Shown: positions 45,579 through 54,897 of the stretch, one piece after another
How positions within the stretch are numbered: position 1 is the stretch's first letter
How the letters are laid out: the number at the start of each line of letters is the position of its first letter
Assembly: GCF_001713355.1 (NCBI RefSeq)
Contig: NZ_CP016448.1
Coordinates: 1,240,001 to 1,304,000 of the forward strand
Origin: Methyloversatilis sp. RAC08
Lineage (GTDB): Bacteria > Pseudomonadota > Gammaproteobacteria > Burkholderiales > Rhodocyclaceae
Direction: 5' to 3'
DNA length: 64,000 nucleotides
Program-made: the position numbers and the translations under genes
The notes under the pieces: model-generated
Seen by the model: only the letters and a program-made list of their open reading frames with translations
Told to the model about the DNA's origin: nothing
Databases searched by the model: none

Positions 45579-46832
45579 TCAACCGTAGCGCTGCCTCGCC
45601 ACGACGGCCAGGCCGCAGCCGACGCTGCCATACAGGTCGCCCTCGACCGGGCGCGCTTTCGGAAAGCGCCGGGACAGCGCATCACGCAGCACCGGCACGG
45701 CGCTCGAGCCACCGGTGAAGAACAGCGTGTCGAGCGTGTCCGCACGCACGCCGGCGTGATCGAGGCAGCGCTGCGCGGCGGCGCACACCCGTTCGATCTC
45801 GGCTGCGATGGCGGCTTCGAACTGCGGGCGCGTCAGGGTCACCGCCAGTCCGGCTTCCGCCACATCGAGATCGAGCTCGCAGGCGAGCGCCTGAGACAGT
45901 TCGATCTTTGCCGCTTCCGAGCGCATGGCGATGCGGTGGCCGCTGCGTTCGCGCACCACGCGCAGCAGGCGGTCAAAGCGCTTCGTGTCGACCACGTCGA
46001 GCCGCATGTCCTGCAGGCTGGCCAGCACGGCGCGCGGATAGGCAAGATGGATGGTGTGCCAGGTGGCGAGCTGGAAATAGGTGGTGTTGGGCAGGATGGC
46101 GCCGCTGGCCAGCAGGCCGCCCATGCCCAGTTCCGGCATGACGCAGGAGAGCGACAGCCGCTTGTCGAAATCGGTGCCGCCGATATGCACGCCGCTGGTG
46201 CCCAGCAGGTCGGCGCTGCGGTCAGTCGCGTTGCGCCGCTCGGGCGACAGGCGCACCAAGGAAAAGTCGGACGTGCCGCCGCCGATGTCGACCACCAGCA
46301 CCAGGGATTCCCGGTCGACGGTCTGCTCGAAAGCATGCGCCGCGGCGATCGGTTCGAACTGGAAACTGACGTCACGAAAGCCCAGTCCGCGCACGATCTG
46401 CGCCAGCGTGTCTTCGGCCAGCTGGTCGGCTTCGCGGTCATCGTCGACGAAATACACCGGCCGGCCGATGACCACCTGGTCGAAGCCGCAGCGCGCCGCG
46501 GTTTCGGCGCGCTTGCGGATTTCGGCCAGAAAGCCGCCGATCAGGTCGCGGAATGCGAGATGACGGCCGCCGACATCGGTGCCGGTATCCATCAGGCCGC
46601 TGCCGAGCAGGCTTTTCATCGAACGCATCAGCCGCCCCTCGTAACCTTCGAGGTATTCGTTCAGCGCGGCGCGGCCGAACGACATCGTGTCTTCGTCGAG
46701 ATTGAAGAACACGGCCGACGGCAGCGTCAGCCGACCCGCTTCCAGCGGCAACAGACGGGCGACTGCACCGTCGTGCACCGCGGCGGTGGAGTTGGAGGTA
46801 CCGAAATCGATGCCGCAGGCGGTCAGGCTCAT
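45579..46832 (-). CDS. yegD: YegD-like Hsp70-family protein
   Basis: A 417-residue actin/Hsp70-fold protein. It has the phosphate-1 motif GIDFGTSNSTAAV, the connecting motif VVDIGGGTSDFSLV, the adenosine motif LFFTGGSSAVPVLRDAL and IGRPVYF. It contains the nucleotide-binding domain but no full DnaK substrate-binding domain or EEVD tail. YegD proteins are putative chaperones of unknown client. A single gene between a REP element and a 299-bp gap. Confidence 0.88.
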   Translation of the reverse strand: MSLTACGIDFGTSNSTAAVHDGAVARLLPLEAGRLTLPSAVFFNLDEDTMSFGRAALNEYLEGYEGRLMRSMKSLLGSGLMDTGTDVGGRHLAFRDLIGGFLAEIRKRAETAARCGFDQVVIGRPVYFVDDDREADQLAEDTLAQIVRGLGFRDVSFQFEPIAAAHAFEQTVDRESLVLVVDIGGGTSDFSLVRLSPERRNATDRSADLLGTSGVHIGGTDFDKRLSLSCVMPELGMGGLLASGAILPNTTYFQLATWHTIHLAYPRAVLASLQDMRLDVVDTKRFDRLLRVVRERSGHRIAMRSEAAKIELSQALACELDLDVAEAGLAVTLTRPQFEAAIAAEIERVCAAAQRCLDHAGVRADTLDTLFFTGGSSAVPVLRDALSRRFPKARPVEGDLYGSVGCGLAVVARQRYG

Positions 46833-47131
46833 GATGCGTTCAACCTGAAAACCTCATTTGATCGACGCCATGGGTATGGTTGGCGGGGCGTACGGCAAGG
46901 CGCGAGGACGCGGCAGGATGGCTACCTGCAAGGACGAGCAACGCAGCCGGGCACCCCGCCGGCCGTGCACAGGGCGGCGAAGCGCGCTCACCCGGAGGGC
47001 GAAGGCCTGGCGAAAGCAGGAAAGTTGCAAGGGCAATGTCTTCCATCGATGTTTCAAGCGATCAACTGAGGTGTTCAGGTTCAGTGCAGGGACAACACGG
47101 GCGCGCAGCCTACGGCGCTGCGCAAGCCGGG
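46833..47131. other. Intergenic, no gene seen
   Basis: Between the leftward yegD-like gene and the leftward VTT-rhodanese gene. It probably holds the yegD promoter. Overlapping frames on both strands have no recognisable product. Confidence 0.4.
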
Positions 47132-48073
47132 TCAAACGCCGGCGGCCGGTTCGATCATTTCCAGACGGTAGCCGGCTGCCTTCCAGCCGTCGATGCCGCC
47201 GAGCAACGGCCGCGCGTCGACGATGCCGGCCGCGCGCAGCTTCAAGGTGGCGCGCACTGCCGACACGTCATTCGGGCACGCGCAATACACGATGACGGGC
47301 CGGTCGCGCGGCAGCCGATGCGCCGCGGCATCGATATGTTCGAGCGCGATGTGCAGCGCGCCCGGGATGCGCACCGGTTCGGCATCGGCGATCAACGCGG
47401 AGCGCACGTCGATGACCGTCACGTCGACGCCGCTGTCGAGCATGTCCAGCAGGTCGGCGGGCGCCAGCCTGACCGCGCGCAGCGCCTTCATCGCGCGCTG
47501 GCGGTCGAACCAGCGGTAACCGACATACAGCGCGAGCAGCGTGCCGACCGCGGCGGCAGCCGCTGAACCAAGTCCGGCCAGATAGTCGAGCACGACGCCG
47601 ATCTGTTCGTGGAACACCAGCCCGATGGCCAGCGCGGCACCGGCCCACAGCAGCGCACCGGCGGTGTTGAACAGCATGAAGGCGCTCGGCCGCATGCCCA
47701 GCGCACCGGCCAGCGGCGGGGCCAGCGTGGACAGGCCGGGCACGAACTTGGCGATCACCAGCGTGGCCAGTCCGTAACGCGTGAAGGTCGATTCGCTGGT
47801 GCGCACGCAGGTGTCGGGCGACAGCGAAATGCGGCACAGCAGCTTCAGCACGCGATGGCCGTGACGCCGTCCGGCGACATACCAGGCCAGATCACCCAGC
47901 GTTGACGCGAGCACTGCCACCAGCAGCGCGATCACGCCGTACATCGGTTCGTCCGCCACGCGCGCGCCGGCCAGCATGACCAGCGGCATGGCCGGAATCG
48001 GCAACCCGAGCTGTTCCGCCAGCACCACTGCAAACAACAGCCACAGGCCGTATTCGGCCAGCAATCCACTCAC
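47132..48073 (-). CDS. VTT-domain membrane protein fused to rhodanese
   Basis: A 313-residue fusion. The N-terminal VTT/DedA-type membrane domain (about 1-205) has LPIPAMPLVMLAGA, the re-entrant motif FVPGLSTLAPPLAGALGM and several TM helices. A cytosolic rhodanese domain (about 215-305) has VIDVRSALIADAEPVRIPGA and the active-site cysteine in IVYCACPNDVSAV. DedA proteins help transport lipids; rhodanese handles sulfane sulfur. The link between them is unknown, though the same fusion recurs in proteobacteria. It starts at GTG 48073 with GGGAAAGAC upstream. Confidence 0.88.
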   Translation of the reverse strand: MSGLLAEYGLWLLFAVVLAEQLGLPIPAMPLVMLAGARVADEPMYGVIALLVAVLASTLGDLAWYVAGRRHGHRVLKLLCRISLSPDTCVRTSESTFTRYGLATLVIAKFVPGLSTLAPPLAGALGMRPSAFMLFNTAGALLWAGAALAIGLVFHEQIGVVLDYLAGLGSAAAAAVGTLLALYVGYRWFDRQRAMKALRAVRLAPADLLDMLDSGVDVTVIDVRSALIADAEPVRIPGALHIALEHIDAAAHRLPRDRPVIVYCACPNDVSAVRATLKLRAAGIVDARPLLGGIDGWKAAGYRLEMIEPAAGV

Positions 48074-48193
48074 GTCTTTCCCCTGCAGACTCGCGCATCG
48101 GTCAACGATGACACATCGTCGTGACGCGATGCGCCTTGTCAGCCGCACATGGGGACAAAAGCCGGAATTGCGACCCGCGCTGGCCGGATCATT

Positions 48194-49015
48194 TCACCGC
48201 ACCGTGTGACGCAACAGGCGCAGGCATTCGGCGGTGGCCGCGAGATCGGCGGCGAGGTAATCGTCATCGGTGCGGATCATCGGGTCAGCGCCGCATTCGA
48301 GCAGCAGCGCCAGCATGTCGTGCTTGCCGCTGGATGCGGTGTACATCAGTGCCGTGGCGCCGGTGTCGTTGCGGTTGTCGAGATCGATGCCGGCAGCCAC
48401 CAGCGCACGCACGATGACGGCCTGACCGGACACGCAGCCCAGCCACAGCGCGTTGTTGCCGTCACCGTTGCGCCGGTCGACGGCAACCCCGAGCGCCAGC
48501 AGTTCGGACACGAGGTCGGCCCGGCCGGACAGCGCCGCGCGCATCAGTGGCGTCAGGCCGTGTTCGCGCGGCGCGTCGAGATCGGTGGCGTCGAAGCCCT
48601 GTTCGGCCACGAAGGCCTGCAGTGCAGCCGAACCACCGGCCGACGAAGGCTGCCCGGCACTTGCCGATGCGCGCCGTTCAAGCGCCGCGGCAAGCGCGTC
48701 GTGACCGCCGTCGACGCTGTAGACCTCGGCGTAGCGGAAGTCGGCGAACATGCCCGCCCAGGTCTTGCTGGCGTTGCCGCGATAGCAGTAGATGAGCACT
48801 GGCGTCGCGCGGCCGACCGTCTGCATCGCGGCGCCGAACCCGGCTTCGGTCAGGTGCTGTGCGCCGGCGATGTGCGCGCGCTCGAAGCTGGCACGGTCGC
48901 GCGTGTCGAACAGCGCCAGCGATGCAAGCGCGCCGCTGCGATGGCGCAGCAGCAGGTCGGCCGCCTGGTCGGCGGGAATGCAGCGATGGCGGGAAGCGGT
49001 CGCGTGGTCGTTCAT
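48194..49015 (-). CDS. rhodanese-ankyrin repeat protein
   Basis: A 273-residue protein. The N-terminal rhodanese domain (about 10-115; LFDTRDRASFERAHIAGA, active-site cysteine in VLIYCYRGNAS) is followed by about four ankyrin repeats (about 145-265; REHGLTPLMRAALSGRADLV, NGDGNNALWLGCVSGQAVIV, NDTGATALMYTASSGKHDML). Rhodanese moves sulfane sulfur or reduces persulfide; ankyrin repeats bind a partner. Its ATG overlaps the stop of the nitroreductase gene (49012-49015). It is the last gene of the rnf operon extension. Linkage to Rnf is inference from overlap. Confidence 0.88.
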   Translation of the reverse strand: MNDHATASRHRCIPADQAADLLLRHRSGALASLALFDTRDRASFERAHIAGAQHLTEAGFGAAMQTVGRATPVLIYCYRGNASKTWAGMFADFRYAEVYSVDGGHDALAAALERRASASAGQPSSAGGSAALQAFVAEQGFDATDLDAPREHGLTPLMRAALSGRADLVSELLALGVAVDRRNGDGNNALWLGCVSGQAVIVRALVAAGIDLDNRNDTGATALMYTASSGKHDMLALLLECGADPMIRTDDDYLAADLAATAECLRLLRHTVR

Positions 49016-50706
49016 GGCGTGGGTTCCGATGCGGCCGGTGTGCGCTGCGCGTAGGCCGGCGATGATTCGATGCGCGCATCGTCGATCGCGCGCCCGAGGG
49101 TGAAGTGGTACAGCGTCTGGTGCGCCGTGCCTTCGAGGCCGATCAGCTCGTGCACCGCGTCGTCGAAGAAGCAGCCGATGCCGGTGCCGCGCAGGCCCAT
49201 CGCTTCCGCCTCGGCATAGAGCACCTGGCCGATCAGCCCGGCCTGCCGGTGCAGGTCGCGATAGTTGGCGGCAGACGCCGCCAGCGCAGCTTCGAATTCG
49301 CACAGCATGCCGAGCGCAACACAGCCGTTGGCGGCAATGTCCTGATGGCAGTGCAGGCTGCGTGCCAGCCGCGCAAGCGCCATCGGCTCCATCGCCGCCA
49401 GCTGGTAGAGCGGCACTGCGGCATCGTCCACCGGCAGCAGGTCGTGCTGACGGGCCAGCCGCGCCGGCACACCCTGTTCGACACCGCCACGCGACAGCAG
49501 ATAGACCCCGGGCGACAGGCCTTCGACGCGGTGCACGAACAGCAGCAGGTCGATGCGCCAGCCACCGGGCAGCGCGTCCCAGGGCATGCCGCCGGACGGC
49601 TGCAGGCGTTCCAGCAGACGATCGAAGGCGTCGCGCGCCATGACCGTCCGCGGGTCGAAGCGCTGCGCGCTGCGCCGCCCGAGCAACACCTCGCCGATCG
49701 ATCGCCCGCGTCTTGCGGGCGCGGCAGCCGCGCGTGTTGCGCGTGCGCCTGCCGGATGCCCGGCGGCAACGGGCGCGGCGCCCTGCACGGCATCGCGCGT
49801 GGCGGCCGCCACCTCGCCCACCGCCGCCCAGCGATACATCGGATGGCGGTCCACCGTGCTCGCCGGTCCGAACCACTGCACGGCATCGATGGCGGGCAGC
49901 GGCAGCGCATCGTTGCCGTCGCAGCCTATGCCGAGCAGCAGTTCGGCCTCCTCGATTTCGGTATCGATGGCGCGGCGCGCCGGAAAATCCTGCAGGCGAT
50001 CGGTGCCGACGAGCGCCGCCAGCGACGCCGCGTCGATGTCCGGCTGCGCCTTTAGCGTCCAGCCAAGCACGGCCGCCGCGTAGCGCATCGCACCGACTGC
50101 GTGACCGGTGTCCAGCTGACAATAGCGGAAAGCGCGCTCGCCGTATTTCCACGCCTCGCGCCACATGACCGACGTCAGCACGATGTGCACGCCGGCGCTC
50201 CCGGTGGCACGTACGCCGTGGCGGGCGCGGCATTCAAGCTCGTGCGTTTCGGGAAGGTAGTGGTACAGCCCGTCGGCGAGCGCGTCGAGCCCGCGTATCA
50301 CCAGGTAGGCCTCCACCGGGTGCAGGTTGCCGCTGGATGGATTGGCGCGCACCGCCCAGCGGTCAGGGCCGCTCGATTTCCATGCCGTCAGGCCGAGCGA
50401 CAGGTGCAGCAGCGCCCCCAGCGTGTGCAGCGACAGCGGCAACGGCAGCAGCGGCGTGTCGAGTGCGGCAAAATCCAGATCGAGTCGCGGCCGGGCCGGA
50501 TTGGCGTCGTCGGTCGCCAGCGGCAGCGCGCGGCGCGGCGCGCCGTCGAAGTGCCGGAACGCCGCCGGCTGCGCGTCCCAGTCCAGCGTTTCCGGGCCGG
50601 CGGCGTAGCCGGCGTAACGGTGGCGGGTGCGCACGTGATAGGCGCGCACGACCTCGGCAGCAGACGCGGACGCGTCCGGCGCAGACCGCGTTTCAGTCGT
50701 CGTCAT
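49012..50706 (-). CDS. tandem nitroreductase (SagB/ThcOx-like)
   Basis: A 564-residue protein with two FMN nitroreductase-like halves. The first (about 75-290) has RANPSSGNLHPVEAYLV and GVHIVLTSVMWREAWKYG. The second (about 330-545) has RRSAQRFDPRTV, NGCVALGMLCEF and AEAMGLRGTGIGCFFDD. Such SagB-like proteins can oxidise azolines in peptides, but no cyclodehydratase or precursor peptide is present. The start overlaps rnfH by 14 bases, so it belongs to the rnf transcript. Electrons for Rnf or an Rnf-dependent reduction is a reasonable guess only. Confidence 0.8.
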   Translation of the reverse strand: MTTTETRSAPDASASAAEVVRAYHVRTRHRYAGYAAGPETLDWDAQPAAFRHFDGAPRRALPLATDDANPARPRLDLDFAALDTPLLPLPLSLHTLGALLHLSLGLTAWKSSGPDRWAVRANPSSGNLHPVEAYLVIRGLDALADGLYHYLPETHELECRARHGVRATGSAGVHIVLTSVMWREAWKYGERAFRYCQLDTGHAVGAMRYAAAVLGWTLKAQPDIDAASLAALVGTDRLQDFPARRAIDTEIEEAELLLGIGCDGNDALPLPAIDAVQWFGPASTVDRHPMYRWAAVGEVAAATRDAVQGAAPVAAGHPAGARATRAAAAPARRGRSIGEVLLGRRSAQRFDPRTVMARDAFDRLLERLQPSGGMPWDALPGGWRIDLLLFVHRVEGLSPGVYLLSRGGVEQGVPARLARQHDLLPVDDAAVPLYQLAAMEPMALARLARSLHCHQDIAANGCVALGMLCEFEAALAASAANYRDLHRQAGLIGQVLYAEAEAMGLRGTGIGCFFDDAVHELIGLEGTAHQTLYHFTLGRAIDDARIESSPAYAQRTPAASEPTP

Positions 50707-50977
50707 CGTCGTCCGACATGCCGTTCTTGCGCGGCACCGTTTCCGGGTCGCAGATGATCGGTCGATATATTTCGATGCGGTCGCCCGGGCGCAACGGTGC
50801 GTCCTTCTTCACCACCTTGCCGAATACGCCGACCTTCTGCCGGCTGAGGTCGATGTCCGGGCACAGCTTCAGGATGCCCGACAGTTCGATGCCTTCGGCC
50901 ACCGTGCAGGCATCCGGCACGTCGATCTTCAGCCAGTGGCTGGCGACACTGCCCGCATAGGCAACGGCAATCCGCAT
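50693..50977 (-). CDS. rnfH: RnfH family protein
   Basis: A 94-residue beta-grasp/ubiquitin-like protein with AVAYAGSVASHWLKIDVPDAC, VGVFGKVVKKDAPLRPGDRIEIYRP and an acidic tail of repeated Asp. It is the RnfH protein found at the end of rnf operons; its role is unknown. Twelve bases after rnfE and overlapping the nitroreductase gene. Confidence 0.9.
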   Translation of the reverse strand: MRIAVAYAGSVASHWLKIDVPDACTVAEGIELSGILKLCPDIDLSRQKVGVFGKVVKKDAPLRPGDRIEIYRPIICDPETVPRKNGMSDDDDDD

Positions 50978-50989
50978 GGCGCGCCTCCT

Positions 50990-51673
50990 TCAGTGAGCGG
51001 CCTGCGCGCCGGTCAGCGCAGCCGCACGCCGATCGGCGCGCCGCTGCAGCCAGCGGCGTCCCGCGATCAGCAGGCCGAGAGCGAGAAATCCGCCCGGCGG
51101 CAGGATCATGAACAGCGCGCCGGAATCCGCCGGCAGCACCTTCGTTTCGAGAAATGCGAAATGCGGCCCGAGCAGCAGATGTGCATTCGCGAACAGCGTG
51201 CCGGCACCGGTGATTTCGCGCAGCGCGCCCATCACCGTCAGCGCCAGCGTGAAGCCGAGGCCGGTCGCCAGACCGTCGAACGCCGACAGCGCCGCCGACT
51301 GGCGCGACGCGAAGGCTTCGGCGCGGCCGAGCACCGCGCAATTGACGACGATCAGCGCGATGAAGATGCCGAGCACCTTGTACAGGTCGTGGAACCAGGC
51401 GTTCAGGCACATATCGACCAGCGTCACCATGCCGGCTATCAGCACGATGAAGACCGGAATGCGCACCTCGTCGCTGACCCAGTGACGCAGCGACGAAATG
51501 AGCGCATTCGACATGACCAGCACGACCATCGTCGCCAGACCCATGCCCAGACCGTTGGTCGCGCTGCTGGTCACCGCCATCGCGGGACACAGGCCGAGCA
51601 TCTGGCCGAGCACCGCATTGTTGTCCCACAGGCCGTCGCGCGCGACGGTCTTCGCTGACGGACTGTCACTCAT
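50990..51673 (-). CDS. rnfE: Rnf complex subunit RnfE
   Basis: A 227-residue membrane subunit with six predicted helices. Typical motifs include LGLCPAMAVTSSATNGLGMGLAT, the cysteine-containing ALIVVNCAVLGRAEAF, and LPPGGFLALGLLIA. RnfE pairs with RnfA around a buried Fe-S centre in the NADH-ferredoxin oxidoreductase. Its ATG overlaps the rnfG stop codon. Normal length for the family. Confidence 0.94.
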   Translation of the reverse strand: MSDSPSAKTVARDGLWDNNAVLGQMLGLCPAMAVTSSATNGLGMGLATMVVLVMSNALISSLRHWVSDEVRIPVFIVLIAGMVTLVDMCLNAWFHDLYKVLGIFIALIVVNCAVLGRAEAFASRQSAALSAFDGLATGLGFTLALTVMGALREITGAGTLFANAHLLLGPHFAFLETKVLPADSGALFMILPPGGFLALGLLIAGRRWLQRRADRRAAALTGAQAAH

Positions 51674-52320
51674 GGCTTCTCCCCGCTGACCGGCACCGCC
51701 TCGCCGCTCGCTTCAGCCGTCAGTTCCGGGCGGTGCGCGGCGAGAAATTCGAGGCCTTTCTTCACCGTGGCGACGACCGCGCGCGGCGTGATGGTCGCGC
51801 CGGCGAACTGGTCGAAGTCGCCGCCATCCTTCTTCACCGCCCAGCGCGCCGGTGCCGGCTGCTGCAGCGACTTGCCGTCGAAGAAACGTATCCAGTCATG
51901 CCGCGCGACCTCGATCTTGTCGCCCAGGCCCGGTGTTTCGTTGTGCTTCGTCACCCGCACGCCTACGATGCGGCCGTCGACATCGACCGCCATCAGCAGC
52001 ACGATGCGCCCGCCGTAGCCGTAGCCCGACATTTCGAACAGCAGCGCCCGCAACACGCCCTGCTTGCGGGCGCGATGCACGGTCAGCGGCGCACCGTCCG
52101 GCCCGGCCAGCTGCAGCGTGTCGGTCAGCAGGTTGTTGTCGGCATAGCCGGCCGGCAGGATCTGTTCGAGCTGCAGCCGCGTGTCATCCGATTGCGCCTG
52201 CGCGATCTGCTCGCGCGTGGCGAACTGACCGACGGCGAGGAAGGCGGTGGTGACCAGCATCACCACGCCCAGCGAGGCGCCCGGAAACCACAGTGCGTCA
52301 GGTGCGCGCGAACCGCTCAT
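51670..52320 (-). CDS. rnfG: Rnf complex subunit RnfG (FMN-binding)
   Basis: A 216-residue subunit with one N-terminal membrane helix (about 12-35) and a periplasmic FMN domain. The flavinylation motif DQFAGATITPRAVV carries the threonine to which ApbE attaches FMN, and NETPGLGDKIE is conserved. ATG 52320 has TGACC overlap with rnfD's stop region (52317-52320). It passes electrons inside the Rnf complex. Confidence 0.94.
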   Translation of the reverse strand: MSGSRAPDALWFPGASLGVVMLVTTAFLAVGQFATREQIAQAQSDDTRLQLEQILPAGYADNNLLTDTLQLAGPDGAPLTVHRARKQGVLRALLFEMSGYGYGGRIVLLMAVDVDGRIVGVRVTKHNETPGLGDKIEVARHDWIRFFDGKSLQQPAPARWAVKKDGGDFDQFAGATITPRAVVATVKKGLEFLAAHRPELTAEASGEAVPVSGEKP

Positions 52321-53390
52321 CGCGTGACCTCCTGTGCCCGACGCGCGTCCAGTGGCTTGCCGCCGATGCGCCGGCCGAAGATGCGCGGCCGGGCCCACAG
52401 GTCAAGCAGGGGTGTGGCGGCATTCATCAGCAGGATGGCGAAGCCGACACCTTCCGGATAGCCGCCCCAGGTGCGGATCAACCACGTCAGCAGGCCGGCG
52501 CCGAGCGCGAATATCCACTGCCCGAACGGCGCACTGGGCGAGGTGACATAGTCGGTGGCGATGAAGAAGGCGCACAGCAGCGCACCGCCCGACAGCAGAT
52601 GGGTGGACGCCGGCAGGAAGGCCTGCGGCGCCGCAGCGTGCGCGATGGCTGCGGGAATGCACAGACCGGCGAGGAAGCCGACCGGAATGCGCAGGCCGAT
52701 GACGCGCTTGAACACCAGGAACAGCCCGCCGGCGCCGATCAGCAGCGCCGACGTTTCGCCGAGGCTGCCGGCCCGCAGGCCCAGCAGCGCCTCGTCTGGC
52801 AGAAAGCCGTGCATCGCATCGACCAGCGTCAGGCCTCGTCCGAGTTCGGTCTTCACGTGGCCGAGCAGCGAGGCGCTGGTCAGCGCATCGGGGATGCCCC
52901 CGTTCAGGCCGATGGCGATCGCCTGCGCGAGGTCGGTGCCCTGGGCCAGCACCTGCGGGCTCACCCACTGCGTCATGTGAACCGGGAACGACACCAGCAG
53001 AACGGTGCGTCCCACCATGGCCGGATTGAAAACGTTGCAGCCGAGCCCGCCGAACACCTGCTTGGCGATGACGATGGAAATGAAGCCTCCAAGCACGCCG
53101 ATCCACCAAGGTGCCCAGGGCGGCAGCGACATGGCGAGCAGCCAGCCGGTCAGCGCGGCCGAGCCGTCCGACAGCACCGGTGCGACGCGCCGGCCGGACC
53201 CCTGCAGGCACAGTGCTTCGGCCAGTACGCAGGACAGCACGGTGACCGCCCACAGACAGAAGGCCGGCCAGCCGAACTGCCAGAAGCCGGCCACGGTGGC
53301 CGGCACCAGGGCCGCCATGACGAGCGCCATGATCTGGCCGCTGGTGCGCCGCGACAGCGCATGCGGCGACGCCTGCACCGGCGTGTTCAT
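52317..53390 (-). CDS. rnfD: Rnf complex subunit RnfD
   Basis: A 357-residue membrane subunit with about ten helices, including the conserved GGLGCNVFNPAMVGRT and FGQWIFALGAGLLTWLIR. Most RnfD proteins carry FMN on a Thr in a motif ending GAT; here the corresponding region reads DALTSASLLG, so the attachment residue would be Ser. It may accept FMN at Ser or lack it. Overlaps rnfC and rnfG by four bases each. Other motifs look normal. Confidence 0.92.
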   Translation of the reverse strand: MNTPVQASPHALSRRTSGQIMALVMAALVPATVAGFWQFGWPAFCLWAVTVLSCVLAEALCLQGSGRRVAPVLSDGSAALTGWLLAMSLPPWAPWWIGVLGGFISIVIAKQVFGGLGCNVFNPAMVGRTVLLVSFPVHMTQWVSPQVLAQGTDLAQAIAIGLNGGIPDALTSASLLGHVKTELGRGLTLVDAMHGFLPDEALLGLRAGSLGETSALLIGAGGLFLVFKRVIGLRIPVGFLAGLCIPAAIAHAAAPQAFLPASTHLLSGGALLCAFFIATDYVTSPSAPFGQWIFALGAGLLTWLIRTWGGYPEGVGFAILLMNAATPLLDLWARPRIFGRRIGGKPLDARRAQEVTR

Positions 53391-54893
53391 GCCGATTCCT
53401 CGTGCGAGGCGGCCGCCTTCGCCGCCGCTTCGGCCGCTTGTGCGGCCGCGCGTTCGGCCTTGCGGCGGGCGTGCATTTCGGCCTTTTCACGCGCCTCGCG
53501 TTCATGGCGCGCGGCGCGCGCCTCGGTCAGTTCGCGCACCTCGTCGAGCCGCTTGCGTTCGCGTTCGCGCGCCATCAGTTCGCCGCGGGCGTGCGCGAAG
53601 TACTGCACCAGCGGTATGCGCGACGGGCACACATAGCCGCAGGCGCCGCAGGTGAGGCAGTCGCGCAGGCCGATGTCCTCGGCCTGCTCCAGTTCGCCGG
53701 CATGGATGCGGTTGGCCATTTCCAGCGGCATCAGGCCGACCGGACAGGCCACGACGCAACTGCCGCAGCGGATGCAGGCGCTCGGCTCGCGTGCACCGAC
53801 TTCGGCCGCGGTCAGCGCCAGCACGCCGCTGGCACCCTTGCCGACCGGCACGTCGAGGTCGGGCACGGCCACACCCATCATCGGTCCGCCGACCACCAGC
53901 CGGGCCGGCTCGCGAGTCAGTCCGCCTGCGCGCTCGACCAGCCATGACAGCGGCGTGCCGACGCGCGCGCGCATGTTGCGCGGCGCCGCGACGGCACCAC
54001 CGGCCACCGTGATCACCCGCTCGGTCAGCGCTTCGCCGTGGCGCAGCGCGCGCCACACCGCCGCCGCCGTGCCCACGTTGTGCACCACCACGCCGACATC
54101 GGCCGCCCGCCCGCCGGCAGGCGGCTCGACCCCGAGCAGGGTGTGGATGAGCTGGCGCTCGGCACCCATCGGGTAACGGCTCGGAATGCGCACGACCGAC
54201 ACTTCCGGGTAGGGATGCGCCGCCACCTTCATGGCGTCGATGGCATCCGGCTTGTTGTCCTCGATGCCCACCAGCAGATGCTGCGCCCCGGTGGCGCGCA
54301 GCAGCAGGCGCGCCCCTTCGATGATGTCGCTGGCGCACTCCTGCATCAGCCGGTCGTCGCATGACAGGTAAGGCTCGCATTCGCTGCCGTTGAGGATGAC
54401 GGTGTGTATGCCGCTGCGCTGGCCGAGCGCCAGCTTGACCGCGGCCGGAAACGCGGCGCCGCCCATGCCGACGACCCCGGCGGCAGCGACTCGACGGGCA
54501 ATCTCTTCCGGCGCCAGATTGATCGGATACGGTTCGACGTCGCGCGGCGCCCAGCGGTCGAGACCATCCGGGCGCAGCGTGATGCCCTGCCCGGGCAGTC
54601 CGGACGGATGCGGCATCGGCGCGTCGCCGATCGCCATCACGGTGCCGGAGGTCGAAGCATGCACGTGCGCCGACACATGGCCGACCGCCTCGGCCACCAG
54701 CTGACCGCGCAGCACGTGGTCACCGACCTTCACCACCGGGCGCGCCGGCCTGCTGCGACAGCGGCAGCACCAGCAGCGGCGGCAACCCGGCATCGGCGAT
54801 GGCCAGCCCGGCCGCCGGGAACTTGTGGCTGTCCGGATGGATGCCCCAGCGCGTGAGCAGGCGCCGGATCGGCGGGATGACGACGTGAGCCAT
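53387..54893 (-). pseudogene. rnfC: rnfC with an apparent frameshift near the 5' end
   Basis: From ATG 54893 one frame reads MAHVVIPPIRRLLTRWGIHP ... LVLPLSQQAGAPGGEGR and stops at 54720-54722. The family sequence resumes in another frame as PARPVVKVGDHVLRGQ and runs to 53387 with an intact body: NADH/FMN domain (GMGGAAFPAAVKL, NGSECEPYL), two [4Fe-4S] motifs (CIRCGSCVVACP, CLTCGACGYVCP) and an Ala/Glu-rich helical tail. The break lies near 54740-54752. One extra or two missing bases in a GC-rich stretch would repair it. The operon looks otherwise intact, so a sequencing error is possible. Confidence 0.85.
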
Positions 54894-54897
54894 GACG

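Noticed and set aside
49012-50706. Azol(in)e-containing peptide biosynthesis cluster
   Set aside because: A SagB-like enzyme alone is not enough; no YcaO, cyclodehydratase partner or precursor peptide was seen around it.
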